Shown here: in pieces, positions 34,451-45,949 of the stretch | Layout: each line of letters starts with the position of its first letter | Position numbering within the stretch: position 1 is the stretch's first letter | Assembly: GCF_030272615.1 (NCBI RefSeq) | Contig: NC_081405.1 | Span: 24,071,772 to 24,135,771, forward strand | Direction: 5' to 3' | Source: Cryptomeria japonica | Taxonomy: Eukaryota; Streptophyta; Pinopsida; Cupressales; Cupressaceae | Length of the DNA stretch: 64,000 bases | Position numbers and translations under genes: made by a program | Notes under the pieces: model-generated | The model's input: only the letters and a program-made list of their open reading frames with translations | What the model was told of the DNA's origin: nothing | Database searches by the model: none

Positions 34451-35925
34451 TGTTGGCATTTCAATAAGGATATTGAGAAGGTTGTTGATGATTATGGATA
34501 TAACTGATCAAGGATGTTTACTGTCTTAATATTATTATTTTGTCATTGATGTCAAGAAATTGATTTTCTAATTCAGTATGATGTTGCCATATCTTAAGAA
34601 GTATGATTTAATGAGTATAAAGATGTTGGTAAAAGACATAGAAAGAATGTGATGAATAAGGGGAGGAATAAGTTATTCAATGGGGAAATATTACCAAGTT
34701 AGACAATGATGAGATCATGATATTTAGATTGTTTTGATATCATACATATGTTATTAATTGTAAGGTTAATACTATACTATGTTACCGAGCAAAGAACCTA
34801 GTCGGTAAACCCTAAGGTTATCACTATCGGTTAATGAAGGCGGAATGTCTATCGAGTGAAGTTTAGTATTTACCGAGTTGCAACTCAGCTGTAATAGAAT
34901 GCATTGAATGAATAAAAGCATTATTTAATGGAGGAAGTTGATGAGCTGGTTATGATTAAATGATTGGTATGTTGTGCATGAAGTTTGTTAAAGGATCTAT
35001 GGCAAAGGAAAATCGACAGGAAGATCTACAGCTCAGATTGAACCGCAATACCCTAGCACAAGTTCCAAGAAATGTATGCAAGTTCCAAGGCAAGGTAAAA
35101 CATTTTCAGATCGAAGGATACATTGAACCTGGTCAAGTTTGAAGATCTGAAGGCTATGATTGATCATTGGATATGTGATCAAGGAGATTAAGCGGTTGGC
35201 AAATTGTTTATAAATAAGGAATTGTTGATAAACAATGTATGTGGGCAAGTGTAAGCATAGGGATGCTACATAGTGATTACCGAGCACAGAAGCTTGAAGA
35301 CCTGTTAGAATGATAGAGTATAGAGCCTAGCAGATGGACAAGATAATTCCTATGACTAAATTGTATTGAGCAAATAAGAATCTGCTTTAGCATTTTAGAT
35401 GTGAAGTTGCAGATAGATTTTTATTACTGTTATTTTGTAAAGTGATAGAAAATCTCTTAACCGAGTGGACTTAATAGTCTTATTTGTAAAACCCTCCAGC
35501 AAGGTGACATTCTGATTGAGTGTTTGAAATTTTTTAACAAGGTCACTTCTAACAAGGTGAAGATCCTAACAGATCTAAGGGAAATCCCTTAACCGGGTCA
35601 CATCTAGCAATGTGTTTGTAATTTTTAACAAGATTTGCTTTTAACCGAGCGTACTCTAGAAGAGTATATTTCTTAGTGGGTCCGAAATCCCACAGTGGTT
35701 TTTCCCTATTTGGATTTCCACGTTAAATCTGGTGTTATGAGTGTTATGTTGTTTATATGCTTATGAGTTTGCATGTTTAGCAATTTTGGTTATATTGCTA
35801 AAGTATATGTTACCGAGGTTGAATCTATTGTTTTTATGGAAGATTAAGTTTGTATGATTCACCCCCCCCTCCACTCATTTTATTAGCTTGGCATCTGTAC
35901 TTTACATTAAGTATCAGAACTATCA
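34451..35925 (+). repeat. TE-7 5' LTR
   Basis: TGTTGGCATTTCAATAAGG to AGAACTATCA. Only scattered differences from 40563-42035. The small frame 34960-35142 occurs in both LTRs (41074-41256), but nothing else supports a gene. Confidence 0.95.
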
Positions 35926-35927
35926 AT

Positions 35928-35939
35928 TGGTATTAGAGC
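35928..35939 (+). other. TE-7 primer-binding site
   Basis: TGGTATTAGAGC, a one-base variant of the initiator-Met PBS, 2 bases after the LTR. Confidence 0.88.
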
Positions 35940-35990
35940 ATTGGACTCCGGAAGAAAAAGTTTAAAGGTACTTGAGGAAAAGATCCAAAG

Positions 35991-37610
35991 ATGTATAAGA
36001 GGGATGCACTGAAGCTGAACAAGTCAAGTTTCTCTACATGGCAGAAAAGGATGAAGCTGCACCTATTAGGAGTTGGAGAATATGTTGTATATTATCTGGA
36101 GAATGATTTCATTACACTGAGCACCTATCCATTGACAATGGAAGAGATAAAGGCAAAGAAAGAACATATCCAAGCATTGATTGAGATAACATCTGCATTA
36201 ACAGACTTAGAGTTTAATGATCTAGAAGGCTGCAATGATGCAAAGGCAATGTGGGACAAGCTTATATCTGTGTATGGCGGTGATGAACATGTTCAAAGAG
36301 CAAAAGTGGATAGTCTAAGAGGGAAACTTGAATCTATGAGGATGAATGAAGGTGGGAACATAACCCAGCACAGTACAAGACTAAAGAAGATTGTCAATCA
36401 AATCAAAGGAGCAGGTGGAACTATTAAAGAAAAGGATATAACAAGTAAGTTGTTAAGAACCCTTCTACTGGCTTATGCAATTTGAGTCTCTGCAATCAAT
36501 GAATTGAGGTTTGTACCCAATATACCAATTTATTTAGATGCTACTATTGGTAAGCTACATGCATTTGAGTTAAGTAACTTTGATAACAGTGGGTCATCAG
36601 TAAATAAAGTTGAATTTGCATTCAGTTCTTTTCATATTGGTAAATCTGATGATTACAATGATAGAATGAGCAAGTAAACCGAAGGGGATCACAGTGAAGC
36701 AAGTGAGAGATTTTGCAAGAACATGGAAAAAGTACACAAATTGTATGAGGAAATTAGAAAGCAAGAAGAGTTTGAAGCACTATTAGCCAGAAGGTTACCG
36801 AGAGGCAAAGGTAAGTATAAAGGAAAACTACCTTTGAAATGTTTCAATTGTGATAAGATAGGACATATGGATTCTAACTATCTTGACAAAGATTCTACTG
36901 AAAAGAAAGATTACTAAGATGACAGACAGAAAGATAATCATTACAGAGGACACCGAGACTTTAGAAGAAGAGATAGAAAGTCATGCTTAATAGCCGATGA
37001 GGAATCCAATGATGATAAATCAGATGAAACTGATACAGAGGAAGTAGTTTATGTGGCTATCAAAGATGGATCAGATGAAGAAAGGTATGAAGAAAAATCC
37101 CTAATATCTCACATAAATACTAATGATTCTTGGATCATAGATAGTGGATGCTCACATCACATGACAGGTGATAAACACAAGTTTGTTATATTAGAAGATT
37201 ATGATGGAGGCTATGTAAGATTTGGTAATGATGCACCATGTCTGGTAAAAGGTAAAGGATCTATAACACTTCTTGACAATGCAAAATGCAATGATGTTTA
37301 TTAGGTTGAAGGTTTGAAATACAATTTGTTGAGTGTAGCACAACTAAACAACACAGGTTACCGAATAGAATTTTAGAAAGGAACTGTCAAAGTCCATGAC
37401 AAGCGTGGAAAGTTAGTTGCTACTGAGACACAAACAAAAGGTAACACATTTCACCTTGACTCAACTTGGAATAAGTGTCTATATGCAAAGATAGATGATA
37501 CCTGGTTATGGCATAAAAGGTTTTGTCATGTAAATTTTGATAATCTGATCAAAATAAGCAAGAAGCATCGAGTAAGAGGTCTACCGAGTCTTGAAAAACC
37601 TGAGAATGCT
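35991..37610 (+). pseudogene. TE-7 gag, protease and pre-integrase
   Basis: Starts MYKRDALKLNKSSFSTWQKR, 50 bases after the PBS. The gag core includes AKAMWDKLISVYGGDEHVQRAKV and LRGKLESMRMNEGGNI. TGA at 36483-36485 and TAA at 36675-36677. Knuckle CFNCDKIGHMDSNY has Tyr for the last Cys. TAA at 36915-36917. Protease WIIDSGCSHHMTGD (37131). TAG at 37302-37304 (expected Trp) and at 37374-37376. Pre-integrase finger WLWHKRFCHVNFDNL. All pieces share the frame of the downstream pol. Confidence 0.88.
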
Positions 37611-40175
37611 ATGTGTCGAGGATGCCAGATGGGTAAGATGACAAGATCAAGCTTTACAAGTAAGTCCTACACTTCTAAGGGAATTTTAGATCTTGTGCAC
37701 ACTGATCTTTGTGGTCCTATGAAAGTTAAAAGTTATTATGGTGATAAATATTTTATATTATTTGTGGATGATTATTCAAGGATGATGTCAGTTATGTTTT
37801 TAAAAGAAAAATCAGAAGCTTTTCAAATGTTTAAATGGTACAAGGCAAGAGTTGAAAATGAAACAGGAAGACAACTGGAATGTCTTAAATCAGATAAAGG
37901 AGGAGAGTTTACCTCTCATGAGTTTAACTTATACTACAATGATCATGGTATAAAAAGACAAGTCTCTGCACCGAGAACTCCACAGCAAAATGGGATAGCT
38001 GAGAGAAGAAACAGATCTATTGTGGATTGTGCCAGAACTCTGATGATTGAAAAGAAAGTGCCACAAACATTTTTGAGAGAAGCAATAAGCACAACAGTTT
38101 ACACCCTGAATCGAGTACAACTGAAGAAAGGAACTTTGAAGACACTATATGAGATCTGGTATGACAAGAAACCTAATGTAAGTTATTTTAAAATCTTTGG
38201 AAGTAGATGCTATGTTCACAAAGATGATAGAAATGGCAATTTTGATCAGAAAAGTGAAGAAGGAACATTTCTTGGTTATTCTTCTAGAAGTAAAGCATTT
38301 AAATGTCTGATCAAATCATCTAACAAAATAGTAGAAAGTGCAAATGTGAAAATTAATGAATTTGTAGAAATAAATGATGAAGGAAACTCCAAGGAACTAG
38401 AAGATTATGAAGAATTTGTCTATGTTCAACCGACAAGTCTTACTGAGAGAACTATTGAAGAAAATGAAGAGAATATCCAGTTACCGAGTGATGAAGAATA
38501 TCATACAGAGTCTACTGAGCCTGTATTAGCCAAGTATGTTAGAAGACATCATGCATCAAGTCAGATTATAGGAGATAAAGATGATCCAGTGATGACAAGG
38601 AACAAACTGAGACAAAACACATGTCTGATATCTGAATTTGAACCGAGAATAGTGAAAGAGGCATTTAACAGTGAAGATTGGATAAATGCTATGACAGAAG
38701 AGATTGATCAAATCAAGAAGAATGACACATGGACACTAGTCCCAAGACCAAAGGACAAAAATGTAATCAGTACAAAGTGGATTTTCAGAAACAAGCTGAA
38801 TGAAAAAGGTGAGGTCATTCAAAATAAAGGAAGATTAGTTTGCAAAGGTTATGCCCAAGAAGAGGGAATTGATTATGGTGAGACTTTTGCACCTATGGCA
38901 AGACTTGAAGGAGTAAGAACATTGTTGGCATATGCTGCTTTCAGAAATTTCAAGGTATATCAAATGGATGTCAAATCTGCATATCTGAATGGTATATTAG
39001 AAGAAGAAGTTTTTATTGAACAACCTGAAGGATTTGTTGAGGGCAAGAATAAAGATCAGGTATGTAAATTGAACAAAGCTTTATATGGTCTGATACAAGC
39101 ACCTAAAGCATGGTATGAAAGATTGCACTCTTATTTAATCAAGATTGGTTTTATAAGGACAAGTGAAAATAGTAACATGTACATGAAGAATGATGAAAAT
39201 GGAATACTGGTCTCAGCCATATTTGTTTATGATATTATCTTTTGTGGAAATGAATCTCTATGCAAGAACTTTGGAAATGAAATGGGCAAAGAATTTGAGA
39301 TGTCATTAATCGGTGAGATAAAGTATTTTATAGGTTTACAAATACTGCAAATCAAAGATGAGATTTTCATTACTCAATCCAAGTACATAAAGGAAATCTT
39401 GAAGAAATTTGGAATGGAGGATTCAAAACCAGTAAGTACTCCTATAACTACCAACTATAAACTATCAAAGAATGATGAATCTGCATCTGTTGATGAGACA
39501 CTTTACCGATCCATGATGGGAAAGCTAAAATATGTTGTTCATAGCAGGTCAGATATAGAACATGTAGTAGGTATAGTTGCAAGATTTTCTACAAATCCCA
39601 AGGAAACACACATGACAGCAATCAATAGAATTTTCAGATACTTGAAAGACATTGAGGATTATGGCTTAGTATATCAGAAAGGAAATGTTTTTGATTTAAA
39701 AGTTTATACTGATGCTGATTGGGTAGGCAACATTGATGACAGAAAAAGCACAAGTGGAGGAGCTTTCTTTTTAGGAGAAAGACTAGTGAGTTGGCTTAGC
39801 AAGAAACAAGGATGTGTTTCACAGTCAACAGTAGAAGCTGAATACGTTGCTGCAACATTAAATTGTACCAATATAGCATGGATCAAGCAACTATTGGAAG
39901 GTATAAATGAGAAAGTTACCGAGGCAGTAACTATATTCTATGACAATACTAGTGCCATAAACATTTCAAAGAATCTTTTTATACACTCTAAGACAAAGAA
40001 CATCTCTTTCAAATATCATTATCTTAGAGAAGAAGTTCAAGAGAAGAAAGTGGTGTTGGAGTATGTTAGCACAAAGGAACAAATAATAGATATCTTCACC
40101 AAGCCACTGCCAAGGGACACTTTTGAGTATCTCAGAAGTAAGTTAGGGGTCCTACCCCTATCTTCCATTCACTGA
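37611..40175 (+). CDS. TE-7 integrase-RT-RNase H polyprotein, uninterrupted
   Basis: 854 codons without a stop, in frame with the broken gag upstream, so the true start is lost and Met 1 is internal. Integrase: CRGCQMGKM (finger end), then D-D-E at Asp 32 (HTDLCGP), Asp 95 (SDKGGEF) and Glu 131 (GIAERRN). RT: TKWIFRNKLNEKGE (about 388-401), Asp 453 in QMDVKSAYLNG, and the box that should be VDD reads FVYD (538-541), so one catalytic Asp has become Tyr (GAT to TAT at 39228-39230). RNase H: DADWVGNIDDRKSTSGGAF, CVSQSTVEAEYVA, DNTSAINISKN. Ends IFTKPLPRDTFEYLRSKLGV. Dead by gag stops and the RT change, yet structurally complete. Confidence 0.92.
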   Translation: MCRGCQMGKMTRSSFTSKSYTSKGILDLVHTDLCGPMKVKSYYGDKYFILFVDDYSRMMSVMFLKEKSEAFQMFKWYKARVENETGRQLECLKSDKGGEFTSHEFNLYYNDHGIKRQVSAPRTPQQNGIAERRNRSIVDCARTLMIEKKVPQTFLREAISTTVYTLNRVQLKKGTLKTLYEIWYDKKPNVSYFKIFGSRCYVHKDDRNGNFDQKSEEGTFLGYSSRSKAFKCLIKSSNKIVESANVKINEFVEINDEGNSKELEDYEEFVYVQPTSLTERTIEENEENIQLPSDEEYHTESTEPVLAKYVRRHHASSQIIGDKDDPVMTRNKLRQNTCLISEFEPRIVKEAFNSEDWINAMTEEIDQIKKNDTWTLVPRPKDKNVISTKWIFRNKLNEKGEVIQNKGRLVCKGYAQEEGIDYGETFAPMARLEGVRTLLAYAAFRNFKVYQMDVKSAYLNGILEEEVFIEQPEGFVEGKNKDQVCKLNKALYGLIQAPKAWYERLHSYLIKIGFIRTSENSNMYMKNDENGILVSAIFVYDIIFCGNESLCKNFGNEMGKEFEMSLIGEIKYFIGLQILQIKDEIFITQSKYIKEILKKFGMEDSKPVSTPITTNYKLSKNDESASVDETLYRSMMGKLKYVVHSRSDIEHVVGIVARFSTNPKETHMTAINRIFRYLKDIEDYGLVYQKGNVFDLKVYTDADWVGNIDDRKSTSGGAFFLGERLVSWLSKKQGCVSQSTVEAEYVAATLNCTNIAWIKQLLEGINEKVTEAVTIFYDNTSAINISKNLFIHSKTKNISFKYHYLREEVQEKKVVLEYVSTKEQIIDIFTKPLPRDTFEYLRSKLGVLPLSSIH

Positions 40176-40562
40176 CCGAGTTCGGTGAAAGCATCAATTT
40201 GACGACTCTACATAATATCTTTTAGGAGTTGATGCTGATTTACACACTTTAGGATGTTTTCTAAAGGTGTGCAGGAAACAATTACAGGGAATAGGAATTG
40301 AAGTCAAAATGCTCCGATCAGGACTAAGTTGACACATAGCAGCAGGAAATCACTTCATCCAAGAAGAAATTATGTTTTAGTTCTTTACTTTTTGGCATTG
40401 TTTTCAAAGGGGGAGAATACTGAATAAAAGGGGAAAAGACTATTGTATGGGGGAGATGACTAATGATAGGGGGAGAGCATTTTAGCATGTTAGAATCTCA
40501 TAGCAATCTGAATCAATTAGGTCATATCAATTGGTTTTGCCATCAATGCCAAAGGGGGAGAT
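40176..40562 (+). other. TE-7 3' untranslated region and polypurine tract
   Basis: No gene seen. Purine runs such as AAAGGGGGAGAA and ATAGGGGGAGAG recur (40404-40475); the one at 40551-40562 (AAAGGGGGAGAT) abuts the LTR and is the PPT. Confidence 0.85.
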
Positions 40563-42035
40563 TGTTGGCATTTCAATAAGGATATTGAGAAGGTTGTTGA
40601 TGATTATGGATATAATTGATCAAGGATGTTTACTATCTTAATATTATTATTTTGTCATTGATGTCAAGAAATTGATTTTCTAATTCAGTATGATGTTGCC
40701 ATATCTTAAGAAGTATGATTTGATGAGTATAAAGATGTCGGTAAAAGACATAGAAAGAATGTGATGAATAAGGGGAGGAATAAGTTATTCAATGGGCAAC
40801 TATTACTGAGTTAGACAATGATGAGATCATGATATTTAGATTGTTTTGATATCATACATATGTTATTGATTGTAAGGTTAATACTATACTATGTTACCGA
40901 GCAAAGAACCTAGTCGGTAAACCCTAAGGTTATCGCTATCAGTTAATGAAGGTGAAATGTCTACCGAGTGAATTTTAGTATTTACCGAATTTTGCTACCG
41001 AGCTGTAACAGAATGCATTGAATGAATAAAAGCATTATTTAATGAAGGAAGCTGATGATCTGGTTCTGATTAAATGATTGGTATGCCATGCATGAAGTTT
41101 GTTAAAGGATCTATGGCAAAGGAAAATCGGCAAGAAGATCTACAACTCAGATTGAACCGCAATACCCTAGCACAAGTTCCAAGAAATGTATGCAACTTCC
41201 AAGGTGGGGTAAAACATTTTCAGATTGAAGGATACATTGATCCTAGTCAAGTTTGAAGAACTTCTGGCTATGATTGATCATGGGATATGTGATCAAGGAG
41301 ATTAAGCGGTTGGCAAATTGTTTATAAATAAGGAACTGTTGATAAACAATGTATGCAGGCAAGTGTAAGCATAGGGATGCTACTTAGTGATTACTGAGCA
41401 TAGAAGCTTGAAGACATGTTTGAATGATAGAGTATAGAGCCCAACAAATGGACAAGATAAGTCCTATGACTAAATTGTATTGAGCAAATAAGAATCTACT
41501 TTAGCATTTTAGATGTGAAGTTGCAGATAGATTTTTATTACTGTTATTTTGTAAAGTGACAGAAAATCTCTTAACCAAGTGGACTTAACAGTCTTATTTG
41601 TAAAACCCTTCAGCAAGGTGACATTCTGATTGAGTGTTTGAAATCCTTTAACAAGGCCACTTCTAACAAGGTGAAGATCCTAACAAATCTGAGGGAAATC
41701 CCTTAACCGGGTCACATCTAGCAATGTGTTTGTAATCTTTAACAAGATTTACTTTTAACTGAGCATACTCTAGAAGAGTATATTTCTTAGTGGGTCCAAA
41801 ATCCCACAGTGGTTTTTCCCTATTTGGGTTTCCACGTTAAATTTGGTGTTATGAGTGTTATGATGTTTATATGCTTATGAGTTTGCATGTTTAGCAGTTT
41901 TGGTTATATTGCTGAAGTATATGTTACCGAGGTTGAATCTGTTGTTTTTATGGAAGATTAAGTTTGTATGATTCACCCCCCCTCTCATCTTATTAACTTG
42001 GCATTTGTACTTTACATTAAGTATCAGAACTATCA
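40563..42035 (+). repeat. TE-7 3' LTR
   Basis: TGTTGGCATTTCAATAAGG to AGAACTATCA. Followed by TCCAG, which begins the duplicated TE-6 LTR segment rather than a TSD matching the left side. Confidence 0.95.
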
Positions 42036-42248
42036 TCCAGATCATCAAATCCCAAACCAACTAATCATGATACGCATGAGTGATAGATCCAAACCAATTC
42101 CACAAACCAAAGCATACCAAATCAATATCATAATCCAACCACTCTACAGGGACCTACCGAAAACCGGTAAACAACCAAAACAACTAGTGTTGACATCAAT
42201 GATAAAACATCAATGCAACACATAATCAATTCCTCCAAATTGCAAACA
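42036..42248 (-). repeat. TE-6 3' LTR, start segment, right of TE-7
   Basis: 42036-42169 repeats 34277-34420 (with a 10-bp deletion near AAAGCATACC), and 42170-42248 supplies the missing end, finishing TTGCAAACA (TGTTTGC on the - strand). Main part plus the non-overlapping end sums to about 1188 bp against 1176 bp for the other LTR. Confidence 0.8.
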
Positions 42249-42700
42249 ATCTCCCCCTTTGGCATTGATGGAAACACTAGATGTGAAAAACATCCAACTA
42301 CCAAGAAATGCCTAACAAGTCTCCCCCAAAGGAAGACATCCAACAATATCCCCAAAATGATATGACAATGACATTCTGAAACAAATATCTCTATACCAAT
42401 TAACCATCCATAGACCTGAACCAAACTCCCCCAATGGGATACAACCAATCTAAAATTGTGTTCCTCCTCCTAGTGCCAACAATCTCCCCCTTAGACTGAT
42501 ATCTATATTAAGCTCTATTTTTCACATAAATATCTCTCCCCCTTTGACATTAATGCCATAAATCTGACACAAACACCAAAGAAAAATCATAAATCCTTTG
42601 AACCACACAGCTGACTACTCCCCCTAAGTAGTAGCATGACCACATTAATCCAGAATGAATGATAGCACTGATAAATGCATATCAAGCTGATGCCAATCAA
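42249..42700 (-). other. TE-6 3' untranslated region and polypurine tract
   Basis: ATCTCCCCCTTT at 42249-42260 is the PPT (AAAGGGGGAGAT on the - strand). Several more CTCCCCC blocks (42321, 42427, 42485, 42536, 42620) resemble copia 3' regions. No gene seen. Confidence 0.75.
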
Positions 42701-42706
42701 CATCAC

Positions 42707-43420
42707 TCAAGTCTCTACTAGAGGGGCAGAAACTCCCAATCTGTCTCTTAAGTACTCAAATGATTCCTCAAACCAATCTGACTTCATTACCTTCTCCTTC
42801 AGAAAATTATACTTGATAGACATGTGCTTAGTCTTAGAATGAAATACCAGACTCTTTGATATGTCAATAGAAGTAGAGTTATCACAATGAATAACTATCG
42901 ATTCATTGCAGTCTACCCTTATAACCTTCAACATTTGCTTCATCCATAGAACTTGTGTACAGTTAGTAGCAGTGGCAACATACTTAGCTTAAACAGTAGA
43001 AAAAGAAGTACATGACTGTTTCTTGATGATCCATGAAACCAGTTTCTTTCCAATAAGGAAAACGTCATCAGATGAGCCTATCTAGTTACCTATATTTCTA
43101 TCCCAATCCACATCTGAATATTCTCATAGTGTAAAGTCATCATAAAACAAAAACCATACCTAAAATCCCTTGAAAATATCTGAAAATCCTAGCTACTGGA
43201 GCAAGGATTCAACATAATCAATTCCTTCCTTCTAAGAATATCTTTTACATACCAATCAAGCCTAGTTCCAATAACATCCAAGTCCATGTGTTGTTCTTTT
43301 CTAACTGATCCAATTCCTCTTCCATATCTCACATCCAACATTCATCCTTACAAGCTTCATCCATTGATGTCAGTTCAATTAAAGAAATTAAGCATACCTC
43401 ATCAGTTACCAACCTTCTTC
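42707..43420 (-). pseudogene. TE-6 RNase H and a trace of RT
   Basis: - strand 42943-42707: MKQMLKVI, HCDNSTSIDISKSLVFHSKT and FEYLRDRLGV (RNase H end). Just upstream: YSDVDWDRNIGN and FLIGKKLVSWIIKKQSCTSFSTV. Further upstream, near 43300-43400, a trace of the RT N-terminus (MEEELDQ-like in broken frames). The RT core between them, including the catalytic box, is gone. A large internal deletion is the simplest reading. Confidence 0.7.
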
Positions 43421-43537
43421 TTGTCCAATTATCTGATCTTCTGAATGATTTACCTTACATGCCTAGGAGTCTTTTGAATTTCTGTTTCTCTGCTCTGATC
43501 TTCAGTTACAGTTGAATTTTCTTATACTACCAAGGTA

Positions 43538-43790
43538 ATGTTCAACATTTCATTCTGGTATAGGTGCTACCAGTTCAATTATGATCATCTCCACTTTTGG
43601 CTCTCTCTTATAAGTTCTTATTTGACCTTTGTACAACTCATCCACCTTGACATTAGCACTCTCCACAATTCTCTGCAATCTTTTGTTATAACATCTATAT
43701 GCTTTGCTTCCATTAGAATAACCAATAAATATCCCTTCATCACATCTAGGATCAAATTTCCAATTCACTACCAAAGATTCTAAAATACTT
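43538..43790 (-). pseudogene. TE-6 integrase C-terminus
   Basis: FDPRCDEGIFIGYSNGSKAYRCYNKRL, then ESANVKVDE, the conserved end of copia integrases (compare FDQKSEEGTFLGYSSRSKAF in TE-7). The catalytic core is absent. 43791-44103, between this and the gag knuckles, is degraded sequence with no recognisable domain. Confidence 0.75.
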
Positions 43791-44103
43791 AACTATAGGT
43801 GTATGACCAAATCATGACTCATAAAGTGACTTACTGATAAACCAAACCAGATCCAAGATCCAACAAATCATCGCCGGTTAACCTTCAAACTGACTTCTCC
43901 AAAGTCTGAAATAGGCTTTCAGGCCACTACTAGGGGCAATGCAAGATCTATCATCAACTTACCTCTCCCTAAGGGGAATGCCTTAGATACCAGATGAGTT
44001 TCATGTCGATGTAGGAACATTCTGCTCTGTTGGTTGAGTAACTGGGGTATATGCTTCAACCAAATTAACATTTGGGGTAATTGATTCTATCGGTTGTGCT
44101 TCA

Positions 44104-44554
44104 GACTTCATAACCCACTTCTTCTCATGATCCGTCTAAATATCATCAACCTTTTGCTTTCCCTTCTCATAAGATTTATCACTTCCTACCGGTAGGTTCT
44201 TGCTTCTCCAATATTTAGCAATATGTCCTACTTTGTTGGATGCATAGCAAGTAACATTGTTCTTTTGAATTGCCTTACTATAACCATTCCTTGACCTACA
44301 TTGATTATCCATATGTCTAAACTTTCCACATGCATGACATCTCACATTCATTCTACAATATTTTTTTCTATGACCATACTTTTTTATAATTTGAACACTG
44401 ACTGAGAACTGCATTATGATTTTGATTTTCTCTATTCCTGCATTGACTTGCTCTACGACCAAACTTATTGCAAACAAAGAATCTACCATTAAATTTGTGT
44501 GCATTGGGTTATCTTACTGGTGATTTCTGATTCAGATAAACCTCATGACTAGAT
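44104..44554 (-). pseudogene. TE-6 gag zinc-knuckle region
   Basis: Continues the gag interrupted by TE-8 (other side at 58236). Several knuckles: FVCNKFGRRASQC, CHACGKFRHMDNQC and CYASNKVGHIAKYW, the last with first-position and final Cys lost. Then a Lys-rich tail. A multi-knuckle C-terminus also ends TE-8 ORF1, so TE-6 and TE-8 share this gag type. Confidence 0.7.
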
Positions 44555-44559
44555 GTGTC

Positions 44560-45684
44560 TGATGGACTTGAAAAGCACTGAGAGGGGGGGGTGAATCAGT
44601 GACACTAAAAATAAAACTACTTCAAACACTAATCGGTAGATGAACTTAAGAAAGCTTTTAAACACAATGCATGCAATCCAAAATGATATAACATCATCCA
44701 TAAAAAGTAAAGTATCCACCATAACACAAATGTTTGTATGTGGAAAACCCAAATAGGTAAAAACCACGGTGAGATGGAACTCACAAGTTAACTATCTGCA
44801 GTAATAGATAATTGACCGGTTAAGGTCTACAAAGTGCTCTACTAGGAGCGAATCTTGTTAGAGATCTCAAAGCTTGATTAGAAGTTTGTACCCTATTAAA
44901 GGTAGTACCCTATTAGGAGTAACCTCGGTCGAGGATTTCTGAATCCAAACTAATGGATCACCCTGTTAAAGGATTTATACATTGAAGCTTGTTAGAGCTT
45001 ACCCGGTTAGGGGATTTGATTATGCTATAATGGTTAGAAAACAACAAGAATGTTTTGATCTATTCTGAGTAGCACAATACTTGCTTAATCAAATCCTTCT
45101 AAACATATTCAACACTGCTCTTCTGCAAACTCTGCAACTTAACTCTTTTTTCTTTCGCACATAACACTTTTCACTATCACTATTTCATATAATTCATTGC
45201 GATGGCAATATATAGACCTTATGATTTCATGTCAGCCTTAAGAAATCATAACACAATTTCCTAGGTGCAGTGTATCTGGACAAGTGATCATAAATCAACA
45301 CAAAAATTGCCGCCAAGCAGTCGGTGCAAGTAACTCATCAAGAAATGTGGTAACTCATCACAAAATTACCAAATACTGGTTGGAACAATCAAATACCGGT
45401 TTGAACAAAACATATGAACCGTTGTCCTTAAATCTCCGCTTGATCTCCATCTTGATCTTCATCTTGATGTCGACTAGTACAATCACAGACTGTCTCTTAT
45501 GCACATACCGGTTGACACAAAGTACCGGTTAGAGATAAACCTCTTGGTATAACCTCTAACATACCAGTTGATAGAGTAAATAATTGAAGTTACATCAGTG
45601 GTCAATATAATCATATGTGTGTGTGACAGTGTTTCATCAATGACAACAAATGATGAATACATTACAATCATCATCAAGCCAACA
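44560..45684 (-). repeat. TE-8 3' LTR
   Basis: + strand TGATGGACTTGAAAAGC ... CAAGCCAACA; - strand TGTTGGCTTGATG start. Near-identical layout to 57113-58230. Shares blocks with the TE-3 LTR, such as (+ strand) GTTAGAGCTTACCCGGTTAG for TE-3's CTAACCGGGTAAGCTCTAAC. Confidence 0.93.
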
Positions 45685-45696
45685 ATCTCCCCCTTT
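45685..45696 (-). other. TE-8 polypurine tract
   Basis: AAAGGGGGAGAT on the - strand, directly before the 3' LTR; identical to the PPTs of TE-3, TE-6 and TE-7. Confidence 0.9.
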
Positions 45697-45949
45697 GGCA
45701 TTAATGGCAACACTTGGAAAATTTTACAGTAATACCACTAAGTGTGCATACACAACAAAATTTACTCATTTACTCATGCTCCCCCTTAATGCATACATTA
45801 TATAAAATTTTCAAAAACACACATACATATTTATACTCCCCCTTTGACAACAATGCCAAATTGAAAAGGTAATATATATATATATATAGAAAATTTGTAT
45901 CAAAGTGTTCAACACATACAACAATAACTTAAAAGTTCATGCATTAGCT
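45697..45949 (-). other. TE-8 3' untranslated region
   Basis: No coding signal. CTCCCCCTT repeats (45779, 45836) and a (TA)9 microsatellite at 45872-45889. Confidence 0.6.

Larger units (their letters stand above)
34451..42035 (+). mobile_element. TE-7: well-preserved Ty1/copia element
   Basis: 7585 bp with LTRs of 1475 and 1473 bp, a Met-type PBS and a PPT. Gag-pol is one reading frame (35991-40175) with five in-frame stops and no frameshift. The flanks show no 5-bp TSD (GAGAT left, TCCAG right). The least decayed element here, fitting its deep place in the nest. Confidence 0.93.

Noticed and set aside
34960..35142. 60-codon frame present in both TE-7 LTRs (also 41074-41256)
   Set aside because: Its repetition follows from the LTR duplication; short, and no other evidence of coding.
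45872..45889. (TA)9 microsatellite
   Set aside because: Ordinary simple repeat in a 3' untranslated region; noted in the feature only.
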